Below, one piece after another: positions 24,937-34,026 of a stretch of 64,000 nt of DNA. The DNA is from Fodinicurvata fenggangensis DSM 21160 (GTDB taxonomy: Bacteria; Pseudomonadota; Alphaproteobacteria; Kiloniellales; DSM-21159). Both the position numbers and the translations under genes were made by a program. The notes beneath the pieces are model-generated. The model did no database searches. It saw only the letters and a list, made by a program, of their open reading frames with translations, and was not told the origin of the DNA. The stretch is from assembly GCF_000686045.1 (NCBI RefSeq), contig NZ_JMLV01000004.1, positions 124,001-188,000 on the forward strand, in the 5' to 3' direction. Within the stretch, counting starts at the first letter, position 1. Each line of letters opens with the position of its first letter.

Positions 24937-25362
24937 CTACTTGCGCCCCGCCTTGCGGTCGGCCTGATCCTGGCGCTCTTTCTGGGCGATCTTGCCGGCC
25001 AGACCCGTGGTCTTCTCGGCGATGCGAGCCGCCTTGCCGCGCAGGTTGCGCAGGTAGTAGAGCTTGGCGCGGCGCACGTCGCCACGGCGCAGCACCTCGA
25101 TGCTGTCGATTCGCGGGCTGTAGAGCGGGAAGACACGCTCGACGCCTTCGCCGTAGGATATCTTGCGCACCGTGAAGGAGGAATTCACGCCGCGGTTCTT
25201 GCGGGCGATACAGACCCCGTCGAAGGCCTGGACACGCTCGCGAGAGCCTTCGACAACCTTCACGTTGACGCGCAGAGTGTCACCGGGCGCAAAGCGCGGG
25301 ACCTTGGCATTGGCGTTCAGTGTGGCGATCTGCTCCTGCTCGAGCTGTTCGATCGTATTCAT
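24937..25362 (-). CDS. rplS: 50S ribosomal protein L19
   Basis: 141 residues, at the 30S-50S interface. [33 protein letters not shown], and the block [31 protein letters not shown] match L19 closely; the C-terminal Lys/Arg-rich extension is common in Alphaproteobacteria. ATG 25362 is chosen because the conserved N-terminus begins there. Last gene of the ffh-rpsP-rimM-trmD-rplS operon, 10 bp after trmD. Confidence 0.96.
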   Translation of the reverse strand: MNTIEQLEQEQIATLNANAKVPRFAPGDTLRVNVKVVEGSRERVQAFDGVCIARKNRGVNSSFTVRKISYGEGVERVFPLYSPRIDSIEVLRRGDVRRAKLYYLRNLRGKAARIAEKTTGLAGKIAQKERQDQADRKAGRK

Positions 25363-25372
25363 GGCCTTCGTC

Positions 25373-26113
25373 CTATCCTTCCTCGTTTCCGCCCGTTCGG
25401 CGGCGTTCAAGGTAGCGGTGCCAGAGGTCCGGCCGCCGCTGTTGGGTTATTTCCTCTGCGCGGGCCCGCCGCCATTGGCGAACCCTCTCGTGATGGCCGG
25501 AAAGCAGAACCTCCGGCACGCTGCGCCCCTGCCATTCCGCGGGTCGCGTATAGTGGGGATACTCAAGCAGATCCCCTTCGAATGACTCATCTCCACCGCT
25601 GTCCTGGTTGCCCATGACCCCGGGCAAAAGCCGAACCACGGCATCCAGTATCACCTGTGCGGCCACTTCGCCTCCGGAAAGGACGTAGTCGCCGATGCTG
25701 ACTTCACGTGTGCCGCTGGCCTGAAGCACACGTTCATCAATCCCCTCGTAACGCCCGCAGAGCAGGCGCAGACCGGGTTCTCCCGCAAACTCGCGTGCCA
25801 TGGCCTGGTCGAAGGTCCGCCCGCGAGGGCTGAGATAGACCAAGGGACCGGGCCGTTCGGCGCTGGCCTCGATGGCTGCACCGACCACGTCCGGCCGCAT
25901 CACCATGCCGGCACCGCCGCCGAAGGGGGTATCATCCACGGAGCGGTGTTTATCGCGCGCAAAGCCCCGGATGTCCAGAGCTTCCAGCCGCCAGAGATCC
26001 CTTTCCAGGGCCTTTCCTGCCAGGCTGGTCCCCAGCAGGCCGGGAAAGGCTTGCGGAAAGAGGGTCAGGACGGTTGCCGTCCAGGGCTGTGGTTCTGTCC
26101 CCGAGCTCGTCAC
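25373..26113 (-). CDS. trmD: tRNA (guanine-N1-)-methyltransferase
   Basis: 246 residues, SPOUT methyltransferase making m1G37 in tRNA to prevent frameshifting. The trefoil-knot SAM site is recognisable: [24 protein letters not shown] and [11 protein letters not shown], plus [16 protein letters not shown]. Length matches the family. Located between rimM and rplS as in most proteobacteria. Confidence 0.96.
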   Translation of the reverse strand: MTSSGTEPQPWTATVLTLFPQAFPGLLGTSLAGKALERDLWRLEALDIRGFARDKHRSVDDTPFGGGAGMVMRPDVVGAAIEASAERPGPLVYLSPRGRTFDQAMAREFAGEPGLRLLCGRYEGIDERVLQASGTREVSIGDYVLSGGEVAAQVILDAVVRLLPGVMGNQDSGGDESFEGDLLEYPHYTRPAEWQGRSVPEVLLSGHHERVRQWRRARAEEITQQRRPDLWHRYLERRRTGGNEEG

Positions 26114-26174
26114 AACTGTCCATCCCTTGAAGCCGCGCTTTATGACCTGTCACGGAGAGCTTGTCCAGCCCCGC

Positions 26175-26726
26175 TCAGGCTTCCGGCGCGTTTTTTTCCT
26201 CGTCTTCCGGGCCGGACCCTGCCTCGGTCTCGGGCGGCGGGTCCACCAGGATGCGTCCCCGGTCCAGGTCGACATCAGGGACGACATCGCGTGAAAAGGG
26301 CAGCATGCGTTCGCCGCCATCCTCGTCCCGCAGTTCCAGCAGGTCGCCGGCCCCGAAATTATACACCGCCGAGACGTATCCCAGGGAGTTATCCTCCCTG
26401 TCCCGTGCCTCGAGCCCGATCAGGTCCGCGAAGTAGAACTCCTCGGCATCCTCGGGCGGCGGCAGGGCGTCCCGCGTCACATAGAGGCGCGTGCCCTTCA
26501 GGGCCTCGGCGGCGTTGCGGTCCTTCACGCCTTCGATTTCGGCGATCAGCATGCCTTTCTTTTGGCCCTTCAGGTTCAGGCGGTAGCTGTTGCCTTCCTC
26601 GTCCTGCAGGGGGCCGTAGGCCGCCACGGACTCCGGTTCCTCGGTGAAGGTCTTGACCGTGACCTGGCCGCGCACGCCGTGAACGCCCGCGATGGCGGCC
26701 AGACAGACAAGCTTTTCCGGAGTCAT
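26175..26726 (-). CDS. rimM: 16S rRNA processing protein RimM
   Basis: 183 residues. An N-terminal RimM beta-barrel (LAAIAGVHGVRGQVTVKTFTE) and the PRC-barrel C-domain (LIGLEARDREDNSLGYVSAVYNFGAGDLLE, then MLPFSRDVVPDVDLDRGRILV pieces) are visible. It assists maturation of the 30S head by binding S19. A disordered acidic tail ends the protein. Second-to-third gene of the operon, 33 bp after rpsP. Confidence 0.95.
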   Translation of the reverse strand: MTPEKLVCLAAIAGVHGVRGQVTVKTFTEEPESVAAYGPLQDEEGNSYRLNLKGQKKGMLIAEIEGVKDRNAAEALKGTRLYVTRDALPPPEDAEEFYFADLIGLEARDREDNSLGYVSAVYNFGAGDLLELRDEDGGERMLPFSRDVVPDVDLDRGRILVDPPPETEAGSGPEDEEKNAPEA

Positions 26727-26759
26727 GGAGTCTCCGCCCTCTGCAGTCCAACCACCAGG

Positions 26760-27233
26760 TTACGCCTTGGCTTCCTCGCTGCTTTCCTCGGCGGGAGCTT
26801 CCTCGGCAGGGGCTTCCTCGGCAGGGGCTTCCTCGGCGGGGGCCTCTTCGGCAGCAGCTTCTGCGCTGGCCGCAGCGGCCTCTTCCTCGGCCTGCTTGCG
26901 GCGCTCTTCGTCTTCGCGCATGCGCTCCTGCGCCTTGGCGCCCGGCTGGCTCTTCTTGGTCTGCTCGCGCCGCGGCTTCGCCTTGATCAGGTCGCGCTCG
27001 GCCAGGAAGCGGGCCACCCGCTCGGTGGGCTGGGCCCCGTGGGACAGCCAGTACTGGATGCGTTCGGTGTTCAGGCGAATGCGCTCCTCATGCTCACGCG
27101 GCAGCATGGGGTTGTAGGTGCCCAGCTTCTCCTTGAAGCGACCGTCGCGCGGCATGCGCGTGTCGGCCACGACGATGGAGTAGAAGGGGCGCTTCTTGGC
27201 GCCGCCGCGGGCGAGGCGAATCTTCAGGGACAT
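26760..27233 (-). CDS. rpsP: 30S ribosomal protein S16
   Basis: 157 residues. The first 85 residues are canonical S16 ([47 protein letters not shown]). The remaining 70 form a charged coiled stretch and an Ala/Glu/Pro tail with tandem PAEEA units. Alphaproteobacterial S16 is often extended, but this tail is long and repetitive; the repeats are also visible in DNA at about 26790-26850. Confidence 0.95.
   Translation of the reverse strand: MSLKIRLARGGAKKRPFYSIVVADTRMPRDGRFKEKLGTYNPMLPREHEERIRLNTERIQYWLSHGAQPTERVARFLAERDLIKAKPRREQTKKSQPGAKAQERMREDEERRKQAEEEAAAASAEAAAEEAPAEEAPAEEAPAEEAPAEESSEEAKA
26788..26853 (-). repeat. Short tandem repeat encoding PAEEA units in rpsP
   Basis: Near-identical 15-bp units (GGGGCTTCCTCGGCA on the plus strand) occur four to five times in frame inside the 3' end of rpsP. 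Each encodes PAEEA. In-frame unit gain or loss would change tail length without frameshift. Confidence 0.7.
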
Positions 27234-27317
27234 CGGGTTTCCTTTCTTTCCTTAATAAGCACGTGTTCGAAGTCTTGTGGCCGGACCTGGCCAGATGGCT
27301 GGCCGGCTGTAGTGATC

Positions 27318-28793
27318 CTATTTCTTGCCGCCGAAGGGGTTGCTCATGTCGCCGAGGCCGGGGGGCAGGCCGCCGCCGCCACCGCCACTGCCCATGCCGC
27401 CGGGACCGCCCATGCCCCCCGGGCCGCCCATGCCGCCACCGGGGGGCATGCCCGGCATGCCGCCGCGCATCATGCCCTTCTTGCCCAGCTTGCGGGCGCG
27501 TTTCATCATCTTCTGGGCGTCGGCAAACTGTTTCAGCAGCTTGTTGACCTCCTGCACCGAGGTGCCGGAGCCGGACGCGATCCGCTTGCGGCGCGAGGCC
27601 TTGATGATCTCGGGGTGGGCTCGTTCCTTCTTGGTCATGGACGAGATGATGGCCAGCTGGCGATTGACCATGCCGTCGTCCACGTTGGCGTTCTTGAGCT
27701 GCTCCTGCATCTTGCCCATGCCGGGCATGAGGTTCATCAGCTGCTGCATGCCGCCCATCTTGGTGAGCTGCTTCAGCTGCTTGGCCATGTCGTCCAGGTC
27801 GAACTTGCCCTTCTCGAGCTTCTTGGCCATCTTCTCGGCCTCGTCCTGCTCGAAGCTCTCGGCCGCTTTCTCGACCAGCGAGACGATGTCGCCCATGCCC
27901 AGGATACGTCCGGCGACACGATCGGCATGGAAGTTCTCGAGGGCGTCCAGCTTTTCGCCCACGCCCAGCAGCTTGATGGGGCGGCCGGTGACCGCGCGCA
28001 TGGACAGGGCCGCGCCGCCGCGCGCATCGCCATCCACACGGGTCAGCACGATGCCGGAGATGCCGACGCGCTCGTTGAAGGTGCTGGCGACATTGACGGC
28101 ATCCTGGCCGGTCATGGCATCGGCGACCAGCAGGGTTTCCTTGGGCTTGACGGCGTCGCGCACCTCGGCGACCTCGTTCATCAAGGCCTCGTCGATGGAC
28201 AGGCGGCCGGCGGTATCCAGCATGACCACGTCATAGCCTTCCAGCGCGCCGGTGTTCATGGCGCGCTTGGCGATGGCCAGCGGTGGTTCGCCGCTGACGA
28301 TGGGCAGTGTGGCGACGCCCGCCTGCTCGCCGAGAACCGCCAGCTGGTGCTGGGCCGCGGGACGGCTGGTGTCCAGCGAGGCCATCAGGACCTTCTTGCG
28401 GTCCTTTTCGGTCAGGCGCTTGGCCAGCTTGGCGCAGGAGGTGGTCTTGCCCGAGCCCTGAAGGCCCACGAACATGACGGGGACCGGTGGCTGGGCCGCC
28501 AGGTCGATGGCGCCGGTCTCGGGGTCCGAGCCGCCCAGGGTCTCCACGAGGTGGTCGTGGACGACCTTGACCACCATCTGTCCCGGGGTCACCGAGCGCA
28601 GGACCTCCTGGCCAATGGCCTTTTCCTTGACGCCGGCAATGAAGTCCTTGACGACGGGCAGGGCAACGTCGGCCTCGAGCAGGGCGACGCGAACCTCGCG
28701 CAGCGCTTCGGAGACATCTTCCTCGCTCAGCGCGCCGCGTTTCGTCAGGCGCTCAAAGACGCCAGAGAGACGTTCCTGCAGTGATTCGAACAT
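27318..28793 (-). CDS. ffh: Signal recognition particle protein Ffh
   Basis: 491 residues. N domain (MFESLQERLSGVFERL), GTPase G domain with GLQGSGKTTSCAKLA, DTAGRL and TRVDGDARGG motifs, and the methionine-rich M domain that binds 4.5S RNA and signal sequences. The C-terminus is a Gly/Met/Pro-rich tail. ATG 28793 follows AAGGAA; an upstream TTG frame (to 28898) is not conserved-looking. First gene of the operon with rpsP, rimM, trmD and rplS, 84 bp before rpsP. Confidence 0.96.
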   Translation of the reverse strand: MFESLQERLSGVFERLTKRGALSEEDVSEALREVRVALLEADVALPVVKDFIAGVKEKAIGQEVLRSVTPGQMVVKVVHDHLVETLGGSDPETGAIDLAAQPPVPVMFVGLQGSGKTTSCAKLAKRLTEKDRKKVLMASLDTSRPAAQHQLAVLGEQAGVATLPIVSGEPPLAIAKRAMNTGALEGYDVVMLDTAGRLSIDEALMNEVAEVRDAVKPKETLLVADAMTGQDAVNVASTFNERVGISGIVLTRVDGDARGGAALSMRAVTGRPIKLLGVGEKLDALENFHADRVAGRILGMGDIVSLVEKAAESFEQDEAEKMAKKLEKGKFDLDDMAKQLKQLTKMGGMQQLMNLMPGMGKMQEQLKNANVDDGMVNRQLAIISSMTKKERAHPEIIKASRRKRIASGSGTSVQEVNKLLKQFADAQKMMKRARKLGKKGMMRGGMPGMPPGGGMGGPGGMGGPGGMGSGGGGGGLPPGLGDMSNPFGGKK

Positions 28794-29071
28794 GCGTTCC
28801 TTCCCGTCGGATTGACTGGCCGGACCTCCGAACAGCAGGTTTCGCACCGCTGCGCGAAAACTCGCGGACCGGTGGAGCTCCTCGGAGCCGACAGGCAACC
28901 TGTGGCGATAATACGGGGAACCTAGAAAACCACGGGCCCTGCGTCAAACGGATTCCGCATCATCAGGCGGTGCGCTGGTCTGGACGGCCTTCCCTGCGCC
29001 GGAATTTTCCGGCATTATTGAATTCCGTATGCGAAAATACCGCAGGCAGGCAGCCTGATTATGGGGGTGAC

Positions 29072-29779
29072 ATGGAACCGTTGGCCCAGCAACCGGCCCT
29101 GATCGACCAGGTCTACGAGAAACTGCTGGCCGCGATCACGGCCGGCGAAATCCAGCCCGGCGAACGCCTGGCCCAGGAAAAGCTGGCAGCGCGCCTGGGT
29201 GTCTCGCGCCAGCCGGTCAGCCATGCGCTCGCCATGCTGAAGAAACAGGGGCTGCTCACCGAGCTGGGGCGCAAGGGCCTGCAGGTGGCACCGCTGGATG
29301 CCGAACGTGTGCGCGCCTTCTATCAGCTGCGCGTAGCGCTGGACGGCCTGGCGGCCCAACTGGCCGCACGCCGGGCGGCTAAGCTGAGCGATCACGAGCG
29401 CGACCGGCTGCAGGCCGTCCTCTCCGAAGGGCGTGCGGCCCTGATGGCGAACGCGGTGGCGGACCTGGTGGCGGCGGACGCTGCCTTTCACCGCCAGCTC
29501 TATCAGCTGTCCGGCAATTCGGTGGTGGTGGAAACGGCTGCGCAGTCCTGGCCGCATCTGCGCCGGGCCCTGTCGGTAGCGCTGGGACGTGCCCCGGCCA
29601 GCCCGCGGGTCTGGGAGGAGCATGCCGAGATCGCCGACGCCGTCCTGTCCGGCAATGCCGCGCAGGCCAAGTCCCTGGCCGAGGTTCATGCGGCGCGCGC
29701 CGGCAACGAGATATGGCAGCGCCTGCAGGACGCCGGTGCGGTCAGCGGGACCTCCCCACAGGTGAGCGGCGAGCGTTGA
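29072..29779 (+). CDS. GntR/FadR-family transcriptional regulator
   Basis: 235 residues. The N-terminal winged helix (about 10-75) contains GEIQPGERLAQEKLAARLGVSRQPVSHALAMLKKQGLL, and the C-terminal all-helical FCD effector domain includes the metal-site-like DAAFHRQLY and HAEIADAVL. Such proteins repress catabolic genes until a carboxylate ligand binds. It is 37 bp upstream of an SDR gene in the same direction, its likely target. ATG 29072 is chosen because the domain begins there; the open frame extends further upstream without an RBS. Confidence 0.85.
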   Translation: MEPLAQQPALIDQVYEKLLAAITAGEIQPGERLAQEKLAARLGVSRQPVSHALAMLKKQGLLTELGRKGLQVAPLDAERVRAFYQLRVALDGLAAQLAARRAAKLSDHERDRLQAVLSEGRAALMANAVADLVAADAAFHRQLYQLSGNSVVVETAAQSWPHLRRALSVALGRAPASPRVWEEHAEIADAVLSGNAAQAKSLAEVHAARAGNEIWQRLQDAGAVSGTSPQVSGER

Positions 29780-29816
29780 GCCGCCACCAGTTCCTTCCAG
29801 ATCCGGGATTCAATGA

Positions 29817-30554
29817 ATGACCAACCCTGTCCTTCTCGTAACCGGCGGCAGCCGCGGCATCGGTGCGGCCGTCGTGCGGCGGGCGGCCGCCCAGGGCTAT
29901 GACCTTTGCATCAACTACAGCCGGGATTCCAGAGCGGCCGAGGAACTGGTCGGTGAAGTCGAGGCCCTGGGCCGCCGGGCCATAGCGGTGCAGGCCGATG
30001 TCAGCGATGCGCAGGCGGTGGCGCAACTGTTCGACCGCTGCACGGAAAGACTGGGGAGGCTTTCGGCCCTGGTGAATTGCGCTGGAGTGACGGGCCGCAT
30101 CTCGTCCCTGGCCGAGGCGGCGCCGGACACCATTCGCCAGACCATCGACATCAACCTGACGGGAACGCTCTATTGCTGTCGCGAGGCGGTGCGTCGCATG
30201 AGCCGGAACCGCGGCGTGATCGTCAACATTTCCTCGCCATCGGCCTATAACGGCGCGCCGCATGAGTTCGTCTGGTATGCGGCCTCGAAGGGCGGCGTGG
30301 ACAGCCTGACGATCGGCCTGGCGCGCGAATGTGCCGATGAGGGCATCCGCGTGAATGCCGTGGCGCCGGGCCTGACCGAGACCGACCTGCACGCCTCGGG
30401 CGGTGCACCGGACCGGGCGCAACGCCTGGCGCCGCAGATACCGCTGAAACGGGCCGCCACACCGGATGAGATCGCCGATCCCGTTGTCTACCTGCTGGGG
30501 CCAGGCGCCGGCTATGTAACCGGCGCGGTGCTGCGCGTGATCGGCGGGCGCTGA
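29817..30554 (+). CDS. SDR family oxidoreductase
   Basis: 245 residues, Rossmann fold. The cofactor motif TGGSRGIG is at residues 9-16, followed by NCAGV, catalytic serine in NISSPSA, and YAASKGG with Y and K of the YxxxK motif. The C-terminus carries the usual VAPGLTETDLH and VTGAVLRVIGGR. NAD(P)-dependent oxidation or reduction of a sugar or hydroxy acid; substrate unknown. Follows the GntR gene and converges with the DgcN-like gene 7 bp away. Confidence 0.88.
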   Translation: MTNPVLLVTGGSRGIGAAVVRRAAAQGYDLCINYSRDSRAAEELVGEVEALGRRAIAVQADVSDAQAVAQLFDRCTERLGRLSALVNCAGVTGRISSLAEAAPDTIRQTIDINLTGTLYCCREAVRRMSRNRGVIVNISSPSAYNGAPHEFVWYAASKGGVDSLTIGLARECADEGIRVNAVAPGLTETDLHASGGAPDRAQRLAPQIPLKRAATPDEIADPVVYLLGPGAGYVTGAVLRVIGGR

Positions 30555-30561
30555 GCCGGCC

Positions 30562-31575
30562 TCAGAATTCCTGTTCCAGGCGGTCCGCCAGGCTGCCGAC
30601 CCCGTGGCGCACAGGGTCCACGGCTGGCAGGCTGAAACGGTCCTCCAGGCGCTCCAGGTAGGCATCGGCCTCGTCCTCGGGCAGCTTCGCCGTGTTGACC
30701 GCGATGCCGGTGAAGCGCGCATCGGGATTGGTCAGGTGCGCGGCCTCCAGATTGCGGTCCATGCAGACCTTCAGGTCGGGCAGGGGATAGTCCGGCAGGC
30801 CCCGCATGTGCCTGCGGGTCGGTTCGTGACAGAGCACCAGGGCATCGGCCTGGGCACCGTGCAGCAGACCCATGGACACCCCGGCGAAGGAGGCATGGAA
30901 CAGCGACCCCTGGCCCTCGATCAGGTCCCAGTGGTCGGGTTCGTTATCCGGCGAGAGCCATTCCACCGCGCCCGAAATGAAATCCGCCACCACGGCATCG
31001 ATGGAGATTCCGGTGCCCTTGATCAGGATTCCGGTCTGGCCGGTGGCCCGGAAGTCGGCTTTCAGGCCGCGGCGCTGCAGTTCGTGCTCGAGCGCCAGGG
31101 TGGTGTACATCTTGCCCACGGAGCAGTCGCTGCCCACGGCCAGCAGCCGCTTGCCCGAGCGCGGCTTGCCGTTGGCGACCTCGACCTCCTGGGTGGGATG
31201 GCGCACATCCCAGAGCTGGCGTCCGTGCTTTTCCGCCAGCTCCGCCAGGACGGGTACATCCACCAGCCGGTTGTGCAGCCCGGCAGCCAGGTCGTAGCCC
31301 ATCTCCAGGGCCTGCCCCAGGACCTCCAGCCAGACCTGGGAGAAGCGCCCGCCGCGGTTGGCCACGCCGATCACCAGGGTCTTGGCCCCCGCTTCACGGC
31401 CCTGTTCCAGGCTCAGGTCCGCCAGGCCCACGTCCGCCTGGCAGCCCTCGAGCCGCAGCTGGCCGACGCAGCCGTCCTTGCGCCAGTGCGCGATGCCGTC
31501 GGCGGTCTTGGCCGCCAACTGGTCGGGGGCGTCACCGAGAAAGAGAAGGTAGGGGGAACGGATCGTGCTGGACAT
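30562..31575 (-). CDS. DgcN-like DUF1611 protein
   Basis: 337 residues of the DUF1611 family. P-loop-like AVGSDCSVGKMYTT (nucleotide or phosphate binding), RATGQTGILIKGTGISIDAV, and DLIEGQGSLFHASF are family hallmarks. DgcN proteins act with the epimerase DgcA in D-glutamate/D-amino-acid catabolism; no dgcA is adjacent here, so the exact role is open. ATG 31575 lies 10 bases after AAGGA and is preferred over the ATG two codons upstream. Confidence 0.75.
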   Translation of the reverse strand: MSSTIRSPYLLFLGDAPDQLAAKTADGIAHWRKDGCVGQLRLEGCQADVGLADLSLEQGREAGAKTLVIGVANRGGRFSQVWLEVLGQALEMGYDLAAGLHNRLVDVPVLAELAEKHGRQLWDVRHPTQEVEVANGKPRSGKRLLAVGSDCSVGKMYTTLALEHELQRRGLKADFRATGQTGILIKGTGISIDAVVADFISGAVEWLSPDNEPDHWDLIEGQGSLFHASFAGVSMGLLHGAQADALVLCHEPTRRHMRGLPDYPLPDLKVCMDRNLEAAHLTNPDARFTGIAVNTAKLPEDEADAYLERLEDRFSLPAVDPVRHGVGSLADRLEQEF

Positions 31576-31709
31576 ACGCATATCTTCCTTTAAACGCGGA
31601 AACTCCCGGGGCCGGGACACCGGCCTCTCTCGTCATTCATGGCGATCTTTTCGCATGGAATGCGGGCAAAGAAAATGCCGTTTGGACGCAACGAGGGGGA
31701 AGTGGGCTC

Positions 31710-33038
31710 TTGCAGGCGCGCATAGACACAGAGGTGAACTGGTCGCGCAGGGTCTGGCGCATTTCGGGCCCGGTCATCCTGTCCAACCTTTCGATCCCGC
31801 TGCTGGGGGCGGTGGACACGGCGGTCATGGGGCACATGCCGGGGCCGTCCTATGTGGGGGCGGTGGCGGTTGGCGCCCTGATCTTCAATGTCTTCTACTG
31901 GATCTTCGGGTTCCTGCGCATGGGAACCACGGGCTTTGCCGCGCAGGCCCATGGGGCGGAGGATGCGGTGGAACGGGCCGCCGTGATCTGGCGGGCCGCG
32001 CTGGTGGGCGGCGTCCTTGGACTGGGCCTGATCGTCCTGCAGTGGCCATTGGGACTTCTCGCCTTTGCCGTGATCGACCCCAGTGCCGAGGTGACGGCCC
32101 TGGGCGAGCGCTACTATGACCTGCGCATCTGGGGGGCGCCGGCCACCCTGATCACCTATGCCATCAGCGGCTGGCTGCTGGGCATCGACCGGGCCGGCCA
32201 TGTGCTGGCGGTGCAGTTGACACTCAACGGGCTCAACATCGCCCTCAACCTCTTCTTCGTGCTGGGCCTGGGCATGACTGTGGAGGGCGTGGCGCTGGGC
32301 ACCGTGATTGCGGAGTACACGGCCGTGACGCTCGGGCTGGTGCTGGTCTGGCGGCGCCTGCGCCCAGAGCAGGTCCTGGTTTCCCGCCACAGGCTGTTCG
32401 CCCGCGCCCGCCTGCTGGCGCTGTTCCGGGTCAACCGCGACATCATGATCCGCACGGCCTGCCTGCAGACGGCCTTCGTTCTGTTCACCGCGATCGGTGC
32501 ACGAATGGGGGATGTGACGCTGGCGGCCAATGCCATCCTGATCAACCTGCTGCAGTTCACCTCCTACGGCCTGGACGGCTTCGCACATGCCGCCGAAGCG
32601 CTGGCCGGCCAGGCCTTTGGTGCGCGTCGGCGGTCTTCGTTCCGGCGGGCCGCCTGGGTCAGCAGCCTCTGGGCCGCCGGGGCCGCGGTGGCGGTTTCCC
32701 TGCTGTTCTGGCTGGCCGGCGAGGCCATCCTGTCGCTCTACACGAACCAGGACCCGGTCCTGCGTCAGGCCGGGACCTACATGCCCTGGATGGTGGCCAT
32801 GCCGCTGGTGGCCGTGGCCTCCTACCAACTGGATGGCGTCTTCATCGGCGCCACGCGCACGGTGGCCATGCGCAACGCCATGATCGCATCGCTGCTGGTC
32901 TACCTGGCGGTCCTGGCCGTGGCGGTCCCGCTGTGGGGGAACCACGGTCTCTGGTTCTCGATGGTCAGCCTGATGCTGGCCCGTGCCGCCACCCTGGCGG
33001 TCCGCTGGCCGGCCCTGGAACGCACGGTAGAGGGCTAG
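31710..33038 (+). CDS. MATE family efflux transporter (DinF-like)
   Basis: 442 residues with twelve hydrophobic helices in two six-helix repeats, a MATE-family multidrug/Na+(H+) antiporter. Family-like segments: ISGPVILSNLSIPLLGAVDTAVMGH, SGWLLGIDRAG, and YQLDGVFIGATRTVAMRNAM in the second half. Start TTG at 31710 follows GAGGGGGA at a normal distance. It is divergent from the DgcN-like gene. Confidence 0.85.
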   Translation: MQARIDTEVNWSRRVWRISGPVILSNLSIPLLGAVDTAVMGHMPGPSYVGAVAVGALIFNVFYWIFGFLRMGTTGFAAQAHGAEDAVERAAVIWRAALVGGVLGLGLIVLQWPLGLLAFAVIDPSAEVTALGERYYDLRIWGAPATLITYAISGWLLGIDRAGHVLAVQLTLNGLNIALNLFFVLGLGMTVEGVALGTVIAEYTAVTLGLVLVWRRLRPEQVLVSRHRLFARARLLALFRVNRDIMIRTACLQTAFVLFTAIGARMGDVTLAANAILINLLQFTSYGLDGFAHAAEALAGQAFGARRRSSFRRAAWVSSLWAAGAAVAVSLLFWLAGEAILSLYTNQDPVLRQAGTYMPWMVAMPLVAVASYQLDGVFIGATRTVAMRNAMIASLLVYLAVLAVAVPLWGNHGLWFSMVSLMLARAATLAVRWPALERTVEG

Positions 33039-33172
33039 GCCCTTTTCAGTACTGATGTAACCTGCCGACACAACTTTTGGCTCCCGCCGCAAGAAGCGGA
33101 TGGCGGGGATGCTGCCGATCGAGAGAGATTTGACTCTCACATGCAAGATCACATTCGTGAGAGGAGCAAATC

Positions 33173-33940
33173 ATGATCTTATTGAACAAGACCGCACTCG
33201 TAACGGGAGCCAGTTCCGGTATCGGCCGTGCCACGGCAAAACTCTTTGCCCAAGAGGGGGCGACGGTGGTTGTCACGGCACGCCGCCAGGCCGAGCTCGA
33301 CAGCTTGGTGGCCGAGATAGAAACGGACGGCGGGCAGGCCTGCGCCCTTGCCGGGGATGTCCGGGAGGAGTTGCATGCTCGTGCCCTGGTGGATGTGGCC
33401 AGGGAGCGTTTCGGGGGGCTGGACATCGCCTTCAACAACGCCGGCGTCGTCGGCGATATGCTGGAAACCACGGAGCTGTCCCTGTCCTCCTGGCAGGAGA
33501 TGCTGGACACCAACCTGACCAGTGCGTTTCTGGGTGCGAAGTACCAGGTGCCGGCGATGCTGGAACGCGGCGGCGGCTCGCTTATCTTCACCTCGACCTT
33601 CGTCGGCTACAGCGTCGGCATGCCGGGCATGACGGCCTATGCCGCCAGCAAGTCGGGTCTGATCGGGCTGGTGCGTGGCCTGGCGGTCGAGCACGGGGCA
33701 AGGGGCATCCGGGTGAATACCCTGCTGCCCGGCGGCACCGACACTCCGGCCAGCATCACCAATGCCCCGGACGCCACACCGGAGCTGCTCACCTTCGTGG
33801 AAGGCCTGCATGCTCTCAAGCGAATGGCCACGCCCGAGGAGATTGCCCGTTCGGCCCTTTACCTGGCCTCAGATGCCTCCAGCTTCACCACCGGCACGGC
33901 CCTGCTCGCGGATGGCGGTGTCTCGATATCGCGCACTTGA
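33173..33940 (+). CDS. SDR family oxidoreductase
   Basis: 255 residues. NAD(P) motif TGASSGIG at 12-19, NNAGV, YAASKSG with catalytic Y and K, and C-terminal SFTTGTALLADGGVSI. It has the sequence style of a FabG-like or glucose-1-dehydrogenase-like enzyme; substrate not predictable. Preceded by GAGAGGAGCAAATC as RBS. It stands alone between the MATE gene and the convergent polyamine transporter operon. Confidence 0.88.
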   Translation: MILLNKTALVTGASSGIGRATAKLFAQEGATVVVTARRQAELDSLVAEIETDGGQACALAGDVREELHARALVDVARERFGGLDIAFNNAGVVGDMLETTELSLSSWQEMLDTNLTSAFLGAKYQVPAMLERGGGSLIFTSTFVGYSVGMPGMTAYAASKSGLIGLVRGLAVEHGARGIRVNTLLPGGTDTPASITNAPDATPELLTFVEGLHALKRMATPEEIARSALYLASDASSFTTGTALLADGGVSISRT

Positions 33941-34026
33941 AGCGTTTTGACGGGTGTGGGCCTTTTCCTTCTCTTGGGAAGAAAGGGCTTGCACCCAACG
34001 CTATGCAGGAGCGTTCGTGGTGGAAG

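Noticed and set aside
26562-28784. 740-residue plus-strand open frame over rimM, rpsP and ffh
   Set aside because: Antisense to an unmistakable ribosomal/SRP operon; sequence is repetitive and featureless.
31590-33152. 520-residue minus-strand open frame over the MATE gene
   Set aside because: Antisense shadow of a high-GC coding gene; composition is Gln/Gly/Arg/His-rich with no domain, while the plus strand gives a complete MATE protein.
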